This document shows positions 54,613-63,290 of a DNA stretch of 64,000 nucleotides, piece after piece. This DNA comes from Phaeocystidibacter marisrubri (lineage in GTDB: Bacteria > Bacteroidota > Bacteroidia > Flavobacteriales > Schleiferiaceae), in assembly GCF_008933165.1 (NCBI RefSeq), contig NZ_WBVQ01000001.1, forward strand, positions 1,364,001 through 1,428,000, in the 5' to 3' direction. The notes under the pieces are model-generated. The model was not told where the DNA came from. It was given only the letters and a program-made list of their open reading frames with translations, and made no database searches. Within the stretch, counting starts at the first letter, position 1. Every line of letters starts with the position of its first letter. The position numbers and the translations under genes are program-made.

Positions 54613-55317
54613 CTACGTAATCCAATTGTACAATCCACCGCTCAACATGGCTAGCCCAAAGCTGAGTAAGGTTCCGATTAAGACGTATTCCGTCTTTATT
54701 CTGTGATCTTTCTGAGAAAGGTCGCCGAAGCGGAAAATGGATTTGGCTGCCAGCAGGAAACCGATGCCCTGCCAATAGTTCAAAACCACAAAAGCAAACA
54801 CAAACACCCTTTCCAACATGCCAATGATCAGTCCTGCTTTGCGCATGGATTCATCCATCTTAGAATCGGTGAGTTCATTCAACACTGAATTCAACACCAT
54901 GCGAATCAAAACCGAACTCACATAGGTAGCCAATAGCAATCCAATAGCCAGTGCGTAAATCGACTCCAAGGATAACTCGATGTTTGAAAAATTCACTCCA
55001 TCTCCATAAACCACAGCGGCTATCACCATCAAGTGAGCAAGCTGATCGAGAAGAAACAGAGCTACTGCCCTCTTCTTTGAATAGAATCGATCTTTTAGAA
55101 AGTCTATTCCAAAATGGGATGCGCCGATGACGGGTATCATCCAAAGTGTATCCACGCTAAACCCAGTGAGCAAGGCCACCAAAATCATATGTACCAGAAC
55201 GTGATAAACTCGGAATACGAGCCCTTTCCCCTTCTTTCTTCTCTTTTCTACCCATTGAGTCGGCTGAAGAATAAAGTCGCCCAGCAGGTGCGCTAAAACG
55301 AGTTGCAGTACAATCAT
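54613..55317 (-). CDS. DUF3307 membrane protein
   Basis: 234 residues with about six hydrophobic segments. The N-terminal part LVLAHLLGDFILQPTQWVEK followed by YHVLVHMILVALLTG and HFGIDFLKDRF is the DUF3307 pattern (conserved H-x-x-x-D and H motifs in a membrane context). Function is not known. Its start overlaps the stop of the SatD-like gene by four bases (ATGA), so they are translated together; the SatD/DUF3307 pair is found in other bacteria too. Confidence 0.82.
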   Translation of the reverse strand: MIVLQLVLAHLLGDFILQPTQWVEKRRKKGKGLVFRVYHVLVHMILVALLTGFSVDTLWMIPVIGASHFGIDFLKDRFYSKKRAVALFLLDQLAHLMVIAAVVYGDGVNFSNIELSLESIYALAIGLLLATYVSSVLIRMVLNSVLNELTDSKMDESMRKAGLIIGMLERVFVFAFVVLNYWQGIGFLLAAKSIFRFGDLSQKDHRIKTEYVLIGTLLSFGLAMLSGGLYNWIT

Positions 55318-55916
55318 CTGAAGTGCTTTTCCATTTCGTCTTCAAAATACTTCATCGCATCCAGAATTTCTGTCATTCCGGTCCTAGACATTTTGATACT
55401 CCACGCGCTTTGTGAAATTCCCAATGCCGATGCCGCTTCCACCTGAGTAAGCCCTTCGTTCTTCAGACGGAATAAAACGGCCTCCGACTGATTTGAAGTC
55501 CATCGATCTATGACCACATTCATCAATCCAAAAAGCACACGCATTTGGGTGTTTATGGATTCATGCGGACAATGAAAGGACATTATAGTCTTCTTTTTGT
55601 CAAGTCCTCTCCCCGAAAAGATAAATGCTTGTCCATTGGATTCGTGAAGAACGTCCCTTCTCTTATCAACGTCTCCAACCCCAATAGATATGCGAGCGTC
55701 TCGACCATTTTCAACGCGTACCGCAGCTCTGATCTTCAATGCCATTTTAAGCGCTTCGCTAGGCTTGCAAATGAGCTGGAAGGAATCTCCACGAAAGATC
55801 TCCCAATCCCTTCCTTCAACCCCGTGGTCGTTTAATTCCGACTTTAAATAATTGAGCCATTCATCGTGTTGGGATGCACTCGACTTAACAATATCTCCTG
55901 TGAGTATGGCGTACAT
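55314..55916 (-). CDS. SatD family protein: cyclase-like N-terminal half plus HTH
   Basis: 200 residues from ATG 55916 (TTG 55928 gives four more). The N-terminal YAILTGDIVKSS, then WEIFRGDSFQLICKPSEALK and VENGRDARISIGVGDVD, has the order of short motifs seen in class III nucleotide cyclase catalytic domains (metal-binding Asp, F-x-G-D, and a later strand with IGVG). The C-terminal 60 residues end in LTQVEAASALGISQSAWSIK, a helix-turn-helix. So the protein may sense or bind a nucleotide and regulate transcription, for instance of the partner DUF3307 gene. Cyclase activity is not shown. The SatD name is by family resemblance. Confidence 0.68.
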   Translation of the reverse strand: MYAILTGDIVKSSASQHDEWLNYLKSELNDHGVEGRDWEIFRGDSFQLICKPSEALKMALKIRAAVRVENGRDARISIGVGDVDKRRDVLHESNGQAFIFSGRGLDKKKTIMSFHCPHESINTQMRVLFGLMNVVIDRWTSNQSEAVLFRLKNEGLTQVEAASALGISQSAWSIKMSRTGMTEILDAMKYFEDEMEKHFR

Positions 55917-55953
55917 AATTATATTCAAATACGTAAATAATTATAAATATAAG

Positions 55954-55984
55954 CAAATATGTATATATCTAAAGGTATAACCAA
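55954..55984 (-). promoter_or_regulatory. Candidate promoter of the SatD-DUF3307 pair
   Basis: On the minus strand TTG (complement of 55982-55984) is followed after 20 bp by CATATTTG (complement of 55954-55961), one mismatch from TAnnTTTG. Predicted transcription start is about 30 bp before the ATG at 55916. Confidence 0.5.
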
Positions 55985-55985
55985 T

Positions 55986-56018
55986 AAAAATCCCCCTCAC
56001 GAAGCGCAAGGGGGATTT
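55986..56018 (-). terminator. Rho-independent terminator of the giant adhesin gene
   Basis: AAATCCCCCT at 55988-55997 pairs with AGGGGGATTT at 56009-56018, 11-nt loop. On the minus strand TTTTT follows the stem. It lies 26 bp after the adhesin stop. Confidence 0.85.
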
Positions 56019-56043
56019 CGTCCTAAGCTAACTACTACATTGC

Positions 56044-59000
56044 TTAACGAACAACTACCCAGCGGATAGTTTCTGTTCCAGCAGAGCTACGTACAATAAC
56101 GTTGTACATACCTGCAGGGAGTTCAGTAGAATTCAAGCTGAACTCGTATTCGATTTCAGAAGTTAGACTTCCAGAGTAAACATTAGCGATAACTGCACCT
56201 CTCGCATCGCAAACAGAGATGACAACATCCACATCTTCACCAGCGTGAATCGACAAGGTGGATAGGTCTCCTGTTGGGTTAGGATATAGTGCAGTGTGGA
56301 ACATGTGAAGATCTAGGTGATCATCGTCCTCCACTTTAGCATTGTCTGTACATGGTCCGAGGTAATCGCCGTGACCCAGGTGTGCAGGAACTGCATTTGA
56401 GCTTACGCTGATAGTACCCCAAGTGTACTCGTTCTTCTTTCTGCGAAGGTGACACAATACAACTTTGTTTGGATTGTTAGGATCACGAGCATCAACCACG
56501 TTCACGTGAATTGAGCGTTGAACGGAACAACCATTGGCATCCGTTATAATTACCGTATATGTGGTAGCAACTTGTGGACTTGCTGTAACCGACGCAGTGT
56601 TGGTTGCGCTAAGGCCTGTTGATGGGAACCACTGATAGGTGTACCCTGCAACCCCTCCTGTAGGAGTAACATCCAAAGTCACAGACTGAGGACCATACCC
56701 TAAGAAGATAGTACTATCAAGCTGACCAGCAACCAATTGGTAAGGAGTCATTGCCTTTGACGCAGCAAGAGGAGTTGGTTCGGTAAGCACATAGCTGTAA
56801 GAGTAAGTCTCACCATTGCCATCCGTAACCACTACGTCGTAAGTTCCTGCAGTCAAGCCACTAACATCTTGTGTAGATGCTCCGTTGCTCCAAGCGTAAG
56901 CGTAAGGCTCACAAGCTCCACTAACCGTCAAGTCGATAGAACCGTCCGCTGAACCGTTACAGCTCACTCCGTAGCCATTGTAATCAGACACGACTTCTGC
57001 AACAACAAGTGGTGACTTAACAACCGTCACAATAGCAGTACAAGTACTGATGTTGCCATTCACGTCAACCGCAGTCAATGTCACCTCATTGTCGCCTTCA
57101 TCTCCACAATCAAAGCTTGAAGGAGAAACACTCAAGGATGCAATTCCACAGTTATCCGATCCCGATGCGAATACATCTGCATAAGTGATCCATGCTGATC
57201 CTGCTTGAGGAAGATCTACAATAACATCTTGACAAATAATAATTGGAGCGATTTCATCCACCACCTCAACAGAAGCAGTTGCCGTGGATGTATTACCTGC
57301 AGCATCCACTAGAGTAAGAACCACTGATTGGGTTCCCACATTCGAACAGTCGAATGAACTCACGTCGATGGTTGCAGATACAATTCCACAGTTGTCGTAT
57401 GATCCACCGTCAACCTCAGCTACCGAAATTGAACCACTTCCGCTTGCATCCAATTGAACAACAAGACCAGAATTTACAACCGCTGTTGGAGCAGTGTTAT
57501 CAATTACAGTTACTGAAGAAGTTGCAGAGCTGCTGTTACCAGAAGCATCGGTTACCGTCATCGTTACTGGAACAACAGTTCCTGCATCTGCACAAGAGAA
57601 TGTAGAAACATCGAGGCTGTACGAAACAATGCCACAGTTATCTGAGCTGTTGTTATCAATATCAGATGCAGAAATACTCGCTTGACCATTTGCATCCAAC
57701 GCTACAGTGATAGGATTCACTGCAACCACTGGTGCCATGTTGTCAATTACGTCAACAATCGCAGTAGCGGTCGTCACGTTACCCGCAGCATCCGTAGCTG
57801 TAATCGTTACGTTTGATCCAGTGCTTGTCGCATAAATTGGAGCCGAGAAATACTTGGTTTCCCCTCCTCCGGTGTTGTACGTTCCGTGCCAGATAAACTG
57901 AGCTGGAGCCATTGAAGACAATCCGAAGCCCCAAGGACCAAACCCGATGTTCCCGAGGTAAAGTGGATTCGTGTAATTGTTCCAACCCGTAGAACTCACT
58001 TGCCAATCTGCTCCGTTTGTAACGAGAGTTTGAGTTCCATTGGCAAACTGGAATCCACCAGAAAGCTGGAATTTACCCAAGAACATTTCTGGTCCACCTA
58101 CGTCCGTTGCTTCTACATGGATGTAGTAATCCTGACCTGCAGATAGGTTTGAAGTGAAGTTGTAAGGAATAGACCAGTTACTTCCAGATCCTACATACGT
58201 ACCTTGAACGTTATCATCGGTAGAAATGTAGAAGTTAAAGGTGTTATCAACGGTCAATGTTGATGTCAACACACCAGGACCACCTGAACCGTTTACAGCT
58301 GGAACGGAGTTACAATCAAACTGAGTTTGATCTAGGCTCAATGTTACTCCGCTACAATTATCAGTAGCTGAAGCGACTACATCTGAAGTTGTAATGCTCG
58401 CACTACCCGAAGCGTCCAATGCAACGGTAATGCCTTGCGCTACCACTACTGGACCTGTTTGATCGAGCACCGTTAATGTAGTTGTACAAGAGCTGCTCGC
58501 ACCTTCATCATCAGTTACCGTGAGTGTAACTGCATGTGTACCTAGTCCAAACGGACCAGCCGGAGAAATGCTCAATGTAATTGGATCTCCATCTGGATCG
58601 TAAGATCCGCCGTTAAACGCCTGAGCCAATACAAGTGCTTCACAATTTGCATTTGCTGGAACTACACCTGGCGTGCAAACAGCTACTGGAGGGTTATTAC
58701 AGAAGCTGAACTGGTCGTTGATCGAAATCTGACCGGTCAAATCTGTAGTGTTGCCAAAATTGTCAGTAATGCGAACAGTAATAGTAATGGTCTGATCAAC
58801 ATCAGAACAGTTGTACGATGATCTACCAACAATGGCTACCGTTTGAATACCACAGTTATCATTCAAATTCGACAACACTGAGGATGGATTGATGGTCACT
58901 GTACGATTGCTATTCAATGAGAATGCACCTCCTACAAATGAAGCTGTTGGCGCAGCATTATCAACTACAGTTACTACGGATTGCTTTTGAGTTTGATTAC

Positions 59001-62000
59001 CGTGAACATCGGTTACCGTTACAGACACAGTTTGTGGACCTGCGGTATTACAATCAAACTGAGACCTGCTCAAAGTAGTACTGGCAATTCCACTCGCATC
59101 GTAAGAGCTATTAATTAGCATGGATGGAGTTACAGAAGCCTGACCATTGGCATCCAAGTACACTGTAATGTTCTTCACATCAACACTTGGCGGTGTAACG
59201 TCTTGAATATTGAAAGTGATGTTCGCAGTAGAGGTAGAAACCGTGTTGCAATCGCCTGCTGTTCCACCGTATTCAACAACGTACCCTGCAATTGACCCCA
59301 CTTGATTCGGGAAGTCATTCCATCTACCATCTTCCCAGAAATGGGCATAATCTTCATTGCCACCGGCATCGTTAGGTTCAGCACCTGTCCATCCGTTGAA
59401 CATACCATTCACCGCATAACCACCAGAAATAGAAGTTGGGTAACCGAAGAAGTAATTGTACGTCACTTGGTAGAACTGAGTTCCGGCCTCTGGACCTGTC
59501 ACCCATTTCCAGTTACCTTCTTGAGCAGCATCGCTTGCGCCCATCCATCCCTGACCATTGAGCTTTCCTTTTACAAACTCATTCTCTGATGAGGATGTTA
59601 CGGTTACCAAGTAACCTTGCATACCGTTATACGTTCTTTGCTCTGCCGCCGCTTTTGCTTGTGTCCAGCTAATACCCGGCGAAGCAACAAACTCGTAGAA
59701 GTGACCATTACCACTGTAAACAATGGTTCCGTCGTCTCTCTTCACTACGTAAGAAGCCGTCACTGTTTGACCCGCAGCACTGGCAGGTGTAAACGTAAAC
59801 GTTCCGTTGTAGTTATCTACGATAGTACCAGAACTTGGATTTGTAACGGCATCTACTTGAAGGGATTGACCGTAAGGATCTACATCATTGCCAATTAGAT
59901 CAGCAGCTGAGAAAGTGAACGATTGTCCAGGGCTTGCATTAAACGTGAACGAATCATCATTAGCACTGATAGGAAGAACATCAACTACTGTCACTTGAGC
60001 AACCGCTGAATGTGAATTTCCAGCCGCATCTAGAACCGTTAACGTCACGGGAACAACAGTTCCTCCATCATTACAATCAAATGTTGATTTATCAAGTGAA
60101 GTACTTACTACTCCACAGTTGTCGGTGGAACCACCATCGATATCAGCAACGGTGATGGAAGCTTGACCATAGACATCCAGTGTAACCGTCGTATTGCTTG
60201 CAACTGCAATTGGCGAAATCGTATCATTTACGGTGACTACCGCTGTACCTGTTGCAGGGTTACCATTGTTATCTACAACTGTTAATGTAACCGTATTTGC
60301 TCCTATGTCACTACAATCAAATGAAGTCACATCTAGAGATAAGCTCGCAATTCCACTTGCATCTGAAGAGTTGTTATCTACATCTGCTGGTGCAATGCTA
60401 GCTTGACCACTTGCATCAACATAAACGTTGATATTTTGTGTCGCTACGGTTGGAGGAGTTACATCAATAACATTGAATGTGATCGTACCTGTGGATGGCG
60501 TGTTTTGACAATCACCAGGCATTCCACCATATTCTACAATGTATCCTTTGATGGCACTTACGTTATTCGGCCAATCATTCCAATAACCAATATCCCAGTA
60601 ATGAGCGTAGTGCTCGGTGCCTCCAACATTATTGGGTTCACCTGGATACCAGTTGTGGAACTGGCCACTCACCGTACCGTTGTTCCAGAATACAGTACCC
60701 GCTTCTGGACCAGTCATCCATTTCCAAGTACCTTCACTGTCAACATCACTTGCACCAATCCATCCTTCTCCTTGAAGCTTTGCTTTCGCAAATACATCCT
60801 CAGACATGGAAGTGATGGTAGCCAAATAACCCTGTTTACCATTGTAAGTCATTCCTTCGGCAGCGGCTTTTGCATTGTCCCACGTAATACCTGGATCACT
60901 TACAAACTGGTAATAGTGTCCATTATCTGCAAATACAGTGGTTCCATCCGCACGCTTAACCACATAAGTTGCCGTTACGGTTTGAATCGAAGTTCCTGAA
61001 GGCGTGAAAGTGAAAGTTCCATCGTAATTGTCAACGAGTGTTCCTGAACTCGCCGCTGAAACTCCGTCAACTTGAAGAGTTTGGCCGTAAGGATCAACAT
61101 CATTGCCTACTAGATCAGCCACAGAGAACGTAAAGGTTTGTCCTGGCCCTGCATTGAACGTAAACGTATCATCATTAGCATTGATAGGAAGAACATCATT
61201 CACCGTTACTTGAGCGGTGGCTGATCCAACCTGACCATTCACATCTGTAACCGTCAATACAACAGGAACCGTTGTTCCCGCCTCTTGACAAGAGAAATTA
61301 TACTGACTCAAAGAGCGAGAAAGAATGCCACAAGCATCCGTAGAACCGGCATCGATGTCATCTTCTGTAATAGAGGCATGTCCAAAGGCATCCAGTTGAA
61401 CACTAATGTTGTTCACAGAAACAGATGGAAGAACAGAATCAAGAACATATACATTGGCTGTACCTGTGTTAATATTTCCATTCACATCTTCAATAGTAAG
61501 AGTGACGGTAATGGCTTGCCCCACATGACTGCAATCAAAATGAGTTTGATCAATGGACATGCTCGCAATTCCACAGTTATCAGAACTACCATTATCAACA
61601 TCAGCTACGGAGATGGATGCATTTCCAGAAGCATCTAGATTTACATATGCATCCTTGGTAACCACCATTGGTGCGAGATTGTCTTCTATGAATACGTTCG
61701 CACTAACATTCGTTACATTGCCTGCATTGTCGGTTCCAGTAATGGTTACATTGGAACCTGGAATAACAGGATAGATTGGAGCTGTAAAATACTTGGTCTC
61801 TCCACCTGTAGTATTCCAAGTACCTTCCCAAATAAGCTGAGCCGGAGAATATCCAGCCGTAGCACCGTTCCAAGGAGATTGATTTCCTGCGTCTCCAACA
61901 AAGTAAGGACTAACGTAGTTGCCCCAACCTGTTGAGCTCACTTTCCAATCTGAGACATTCGTACGAAGGGTTTGAGTTCCGTTTCCGAATTGGAAGCCTC

Positions 62001-63027
62001 CTGTTAATGCAAAGTTGCCCAGGAAAAACTCTGGTCCGCCTTGGTCGGTTGCTTTAATATGAATATAATAAGTCTGACCTGCAGCAAGATTTACCGAACC
62101 TGAATAGGATGAATTCCAATTGGTACCGGATGTCACTACCGTTCCTTGTACGTTGTCATCTGTAGAAATGTACCAAGTGAATTCATTGTCAACCGTCATT
62201 GTACCGGTAAGTGTACCTGGAGTTGCAGCGCCCACATTACTGGCTAAGTCATTGCAATCAAAAACAGATTTTGAAAGCGAATAGGTAGGATTTGGATCAC
62301 AATTGTCACCAAATGCAGCCATGACATCAGCAGGAACAATCACTGCTTGTCCATTTGCGCCAAGAGAAACCGTAATGTCTTGTGGGGTGATCGCTGGACC
62401 ACTGCCGTCTACAACCGTTAAAGTTGTTGTACAAGAAGATGTCCCCCCTTCGTCATCCGTAACATTCAAGGTGATGTTGTGAGTTCCAACACCAAATGGA
62501 CCTGAGGGAGAAATGCTAATAGAAACACTACCACCATCAGGATCGTATGAGCTATTGTTGAATGCTTGAGCACTCACATTCACTTGACAATTCTGATCTG
62601 CTGATACGGTTGCCGACACACAGTTAGCCACAGGAAGCACATTATTGGTACATGCACTATTGGGATCTGTGATAGTAATAGAGGTAGTACGGGAGAAACG
62701 AAAAGATGACGACGGCCTTGTTAGAACACCTCCTGCATCCACAACCGTGTATTGTAACGAATAGGTACCACCAACATCGGAGCAATCAAAAGTGGTTTGA
62801 CCGGTAATAAGTGCACCGGAATAAAATGAAAAAGGCCCACAATTATTAGGGTCCGTTGTCATCAAGTCATCAATAGTAACAGTGACTGTACCATTGGCAT
62901 CTAAGGGTAAGTTGATCGCCGTTTCATGAGGCGTTACGCATTGCGCGTACGAATGCGAGCTCATAAAGAAAAGCAAGCCGACAAACACCGTCAGTGCCTT
63001 TCGAATAATTCGGGTAGAATTGCGCAT
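56044..63027 (-). CDS. Giant T9SS-secreted adhesin with two C-type lectin domains, HYR-like and SprB repeats
   Basis: 2,327 residues from ATG 63027, the start that gives a proper signal peptide (ALTVFVGLLFFMSSHSYAQ). Order: HYR-like/Ig-like repeats; a module with TVDNEFTWYISTDDNVQG (62.2-61.7 kb); repeats; cadherin-like domain (ANDDTFTFNAGPGQTFTFSV) and C-type lectin domain 1 (about 60.93-60.51 kb, WIGASD, EPN, WND, VEYGG); a second cadherin-like plus lectin domain 2 (59.71-59.25 kb); a second DDNVQG module (58.3-57.8 kb); more repeats; a SprB repeat (about 57.0-56.8 kb, SDYNGYGVSCNGSADGSIDL); a PKD-like domain (YTYQWFPSTGLSA); and a type A sorting domain (LYPNPTGDLSTLSI to the end). EPN and WND suggest Ca2+ and mannose-type sugar binding. 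It is a large surface or released adhesin, with no catalytic domain. Confidence 0.9.
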   Translation of the reverse strand: MRNSTRIIRKALTVFVGLLFFMSSHSYAQCVTPHETAINLPLDANGTVTVTIDDLMTTDPNNCGPFSFYSGALITGQTTFDCSDVGGTYSLQYTVVDAGGVLTRPSSSFRFSRTTSITITDPNSACTNNVLPVANCVSATVSADQNCQVNVSAQAFNNSSYDPDGGSVSISISPSGPFGVGTHNITLNVTDDEGGTSSCTTTLTVVDGSGPAITPQDITVSLGANGQAVIVPADVMAAFGDNCDPNPTYSLSKSVFDCNDLASNVGAATPGTLTGTMTVDNEFTWYISTDDNVQGTVVTSGTNWNSSYSGSVNLAAGQTYYIHIKATDQGGPEFFLGNFALTGGFQFGNGTQTLRTNVSDWKVSSTGWGNYVSPYFVGDAGNQSPWNGATAGYSPAQLIWEGTWNTTGGETKYFTAPIYPVIPGSNVTITGTDNAGNVTNVSANVFIEDNLAPMVVTKDAYVNLDASGNASISVADVDNGSSDNCGIASMSIDQTHFDCSHVGQAITVTLTIEDVNGNINTGTANVYVLDSVLPSVSVNNISVQLDAFGHASITEDDIDAGSTDACGILSRSLSQYNFSCQEAGTTVPVVLTVTDVNGQVGSATAQVTVNDVLPINANDDTFTFNAGPGQTFTFSVADLVGNDVDPYGQTLQVDGVSAASSGTLVDNYDGTFTFTPSGTSIQTVTATYVVKRADGTTVFADNGHYYQFVSDPGITWDNAKAAAEGMTYNGKQGYLATITSMSEDVFAKAKLQGEGWIGASDVDSEGTWKWMTGPEAGTVFWNNGTVSGQFHNWYPGEPNNVGGTEHYAHYWDIGYWNDWPNNVSAIKGYIVEYGGMPGDCQNTPSTGTITFNVIDVTPPTVATQNINVYVDASGQASIAPADVDNNSSDASGIASLSLDVTSFDCSDIGANTVTLTVVDNNGNPATGTAVVTVNDTISPIAVASNTTVTLDVYGQASITVADIDGGSTDNCGVVSTSLDKSTFDCNDGGTVVPVTLTVLDAAGNSHSAVAQVTVVDVLPISANDDSFTFNASPGQSFTFSAADLIGNDVDPYGQSLQVDAVTNPSSGTIVDNYNGTFTFTPASAAGQTVTASYVVKRDDGTIVYSGNGHFYEFVASPGISWTQAKAAAEQRTYNGMQGYLVTVTSSSENEFVKGKLNGQGWMGASDAAQEGNWKWVTGPEAGTQFYQVTYNYFFGYPTSISGGYAVNGMFNGWTGAEPNDAGGNEDYAHFWEDGRWNDFPNQVGSIAGYVVEYGGTAGDCNTVSTSTANITFNIQDVTPPSVDVKNITVYLDANGQASVTPSMLINSSYDASGIASTTLSRSQFDCNTAGPQTVSVTVTDVHGNQTQKQSVVTVVDNAAPTASFVGGAFSLNSNRTVTINPSSVLSNLNDNCGIQTVAIVGRSSYNCSDVDQTITITVRITDNFGNTTDLTGQISINDQFSFCNNPPVAVCTPGVVPANANCEALVLAQAFNGGSYDPDGDPITLSISPAGPFGLGTHAVTLTVTDDEGASSSCTTTLTVLDQTGPVVVAQGITVALDASGSASITTSDVVASATDNCSGVTLSLDQTQFDCNSVPAVNGSGGPGVLTSTLTVDNTFNFYISTDDNVQGTYVGSGSNWSIPYNFTSNLSAGQDYYIHVEATDVGGPEMFLGKFQLSGGFQFANGTQTLVTNGADWQVSSTGWNNYTNPLYLGNIGFGPWGFGLSSMAPAQFIWHGTYNTGGGETKYFSAPIYATSTGSNVTITATDAAGNVTTATAIVDVIDNMAPVVAVNPITVALDANGQASISASDIDNNSSDNCGIVSYSLDVSTFSCADAGTVVPVTMTVTDASGNSSSATSSVTVIDNTAPTAVVNSGLVVQLDASGSGSISVAEVDGGSYDNCGIVSATIDVSSFDCSNVGTQSVVLTLVDAAGNTSTATASVEVVDEIAPIIICQDVIVDLPQAGSAWITYADVFASGSDNCGIASLSVSPSSFDCGDEGDNEVTLTAVDVNGNISTCTAIVTVVKSPLVVAEVVSDYNGYGVSCNGSADGSIDLTVSGACEPYAYAWSNGASTQDVSGLTAGTYDVVVTDGNGETYSYSYVLTEPTPLAASKAMTPYQLVAGQLDSTIFLGYGPQSVTLDVTPTGGVAGYTYQWFPSTGLSATNTASVTASPQVATTYTVIITDANGCSVQRSIHVNVVDARDPNNPNKVVLCHLRRKKNEYTWGTISVSSNAVPAHLGHGDYLGPCTDNAKVEDDDHLDLHMFHTALYPNPTGDLSTLSIHAGEDVDVVISVCDARGAVIANVYSGSLTSEIEYEFSLNSTELPAGMYNVIVRSSAGTETIRWVVVR
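57780..58640 (-). repeat. Dispersed duplicated module in the adhesin, C-proximal copy
   Basis: The stretch encoding DDEGASSSCTTTLTVLDQTG and TVDNTFNFYISTDDNVQGTY is a second copy of the segment at about 61730-62600. The two are offset by 3,942 bp (1,314 codons, a multiple of three) measured at CGTTRTCATCKGTAGAAATG. Confidence 0.7.
59170..61640 (-). repeat. Tandem in-frame duplication of a cadherin-like + C-type lectin module
   Basis: Two copies inside the adhesin: about 60430-61640 (N-proximal) and 59170-60430. Matching points are 1,215 bp apart at one end (the stretch AGGAAGAACATC at 61186 and 59971) and 1,263 bp at the other; both are multiples of three. The difference is a 16-codon insertion in the second lectin domain before its EPN motif. 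Confidence 0.75.
61730..62600 (-). repeat. Dispersed duplicated module in the adhesin, N-proximal copy
   Basis: Partner of the copy at 57780-58640. It encodes DDEGGTSSCTTTLTVVDGSG and TVDNEFTWYISTDDNVQGTV, and ends in a segment with YFVGDAGNQSPWNGATAGYS that differs from the other copy. Confidence 0.7.
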
Positions 63028-63082
63028 AATAAAATAGGTTAGAGTGGTTGCTACATCAATAGACATCGATGAGTCTTTTTCG

Positions 63083-63118
63083 AAAAATCCTTCAGATAGA
63101 AACTCTATCTGAAGGATT
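63083..63118 (-). terminator. Hairpin terminator (or leader hairpin) between the LytTR gene and the adhesin
   Basis: A 14-bp perfect stem (63086-63099 with 63105-63118), loop AAACT, followed on the minus strand by TTTTT. It lies about 170 bp after the LytTR stop and 60 bp before the adhesin start, so it can end the regulator transcript or act in the adhesin leader. Confidence 0.65.
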
Positions 63119-63217
63119 ACTGAGACCGGTTAGGTTAGTTTAGACCATCCAACTCATCTCAAAGAATGAGACATTTGGTTTCATAAAAGTAGACAGAGAA
63201 TGCCCGCCCCCTACACA

Positions 63218-63255
63218 ACTGTTGTGAGCGGTAACAAAAATGTTGTTAGCGGTAA
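63218..63255. promoter_or_regulatory. Direct repeats with 21-bp period, candidate LytTR binding site
   Basis: GTTGTGAGCGGTAA at 63221-63234 and GTTGTTAGCGGTAA at 63242-63255, 21 bp apart (two helix turns). LytTR domains bind pairs of 9-bp direct repeats with about 12 bp between, i.e. a 21-22 bp period, with a central GTT; here ACTGTTGTG and AATGTTGTT fit the GTT core, less well the flanks. The site lies between the LytTR regulator gene and the adhesin it may control. Confidence 0.5.
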
Positions 63256-63290
63256 AAGTGAATGAAAATCGAGCAGATTCCTACGTAAAA

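Noticed and set aside
59000-62600. Repetitive DNA that could be mistaken for a CRISPR-like array
   Set aside because: Repeat units are long, in-frame and encode protein modules; no short direct repeats with unique spacers.
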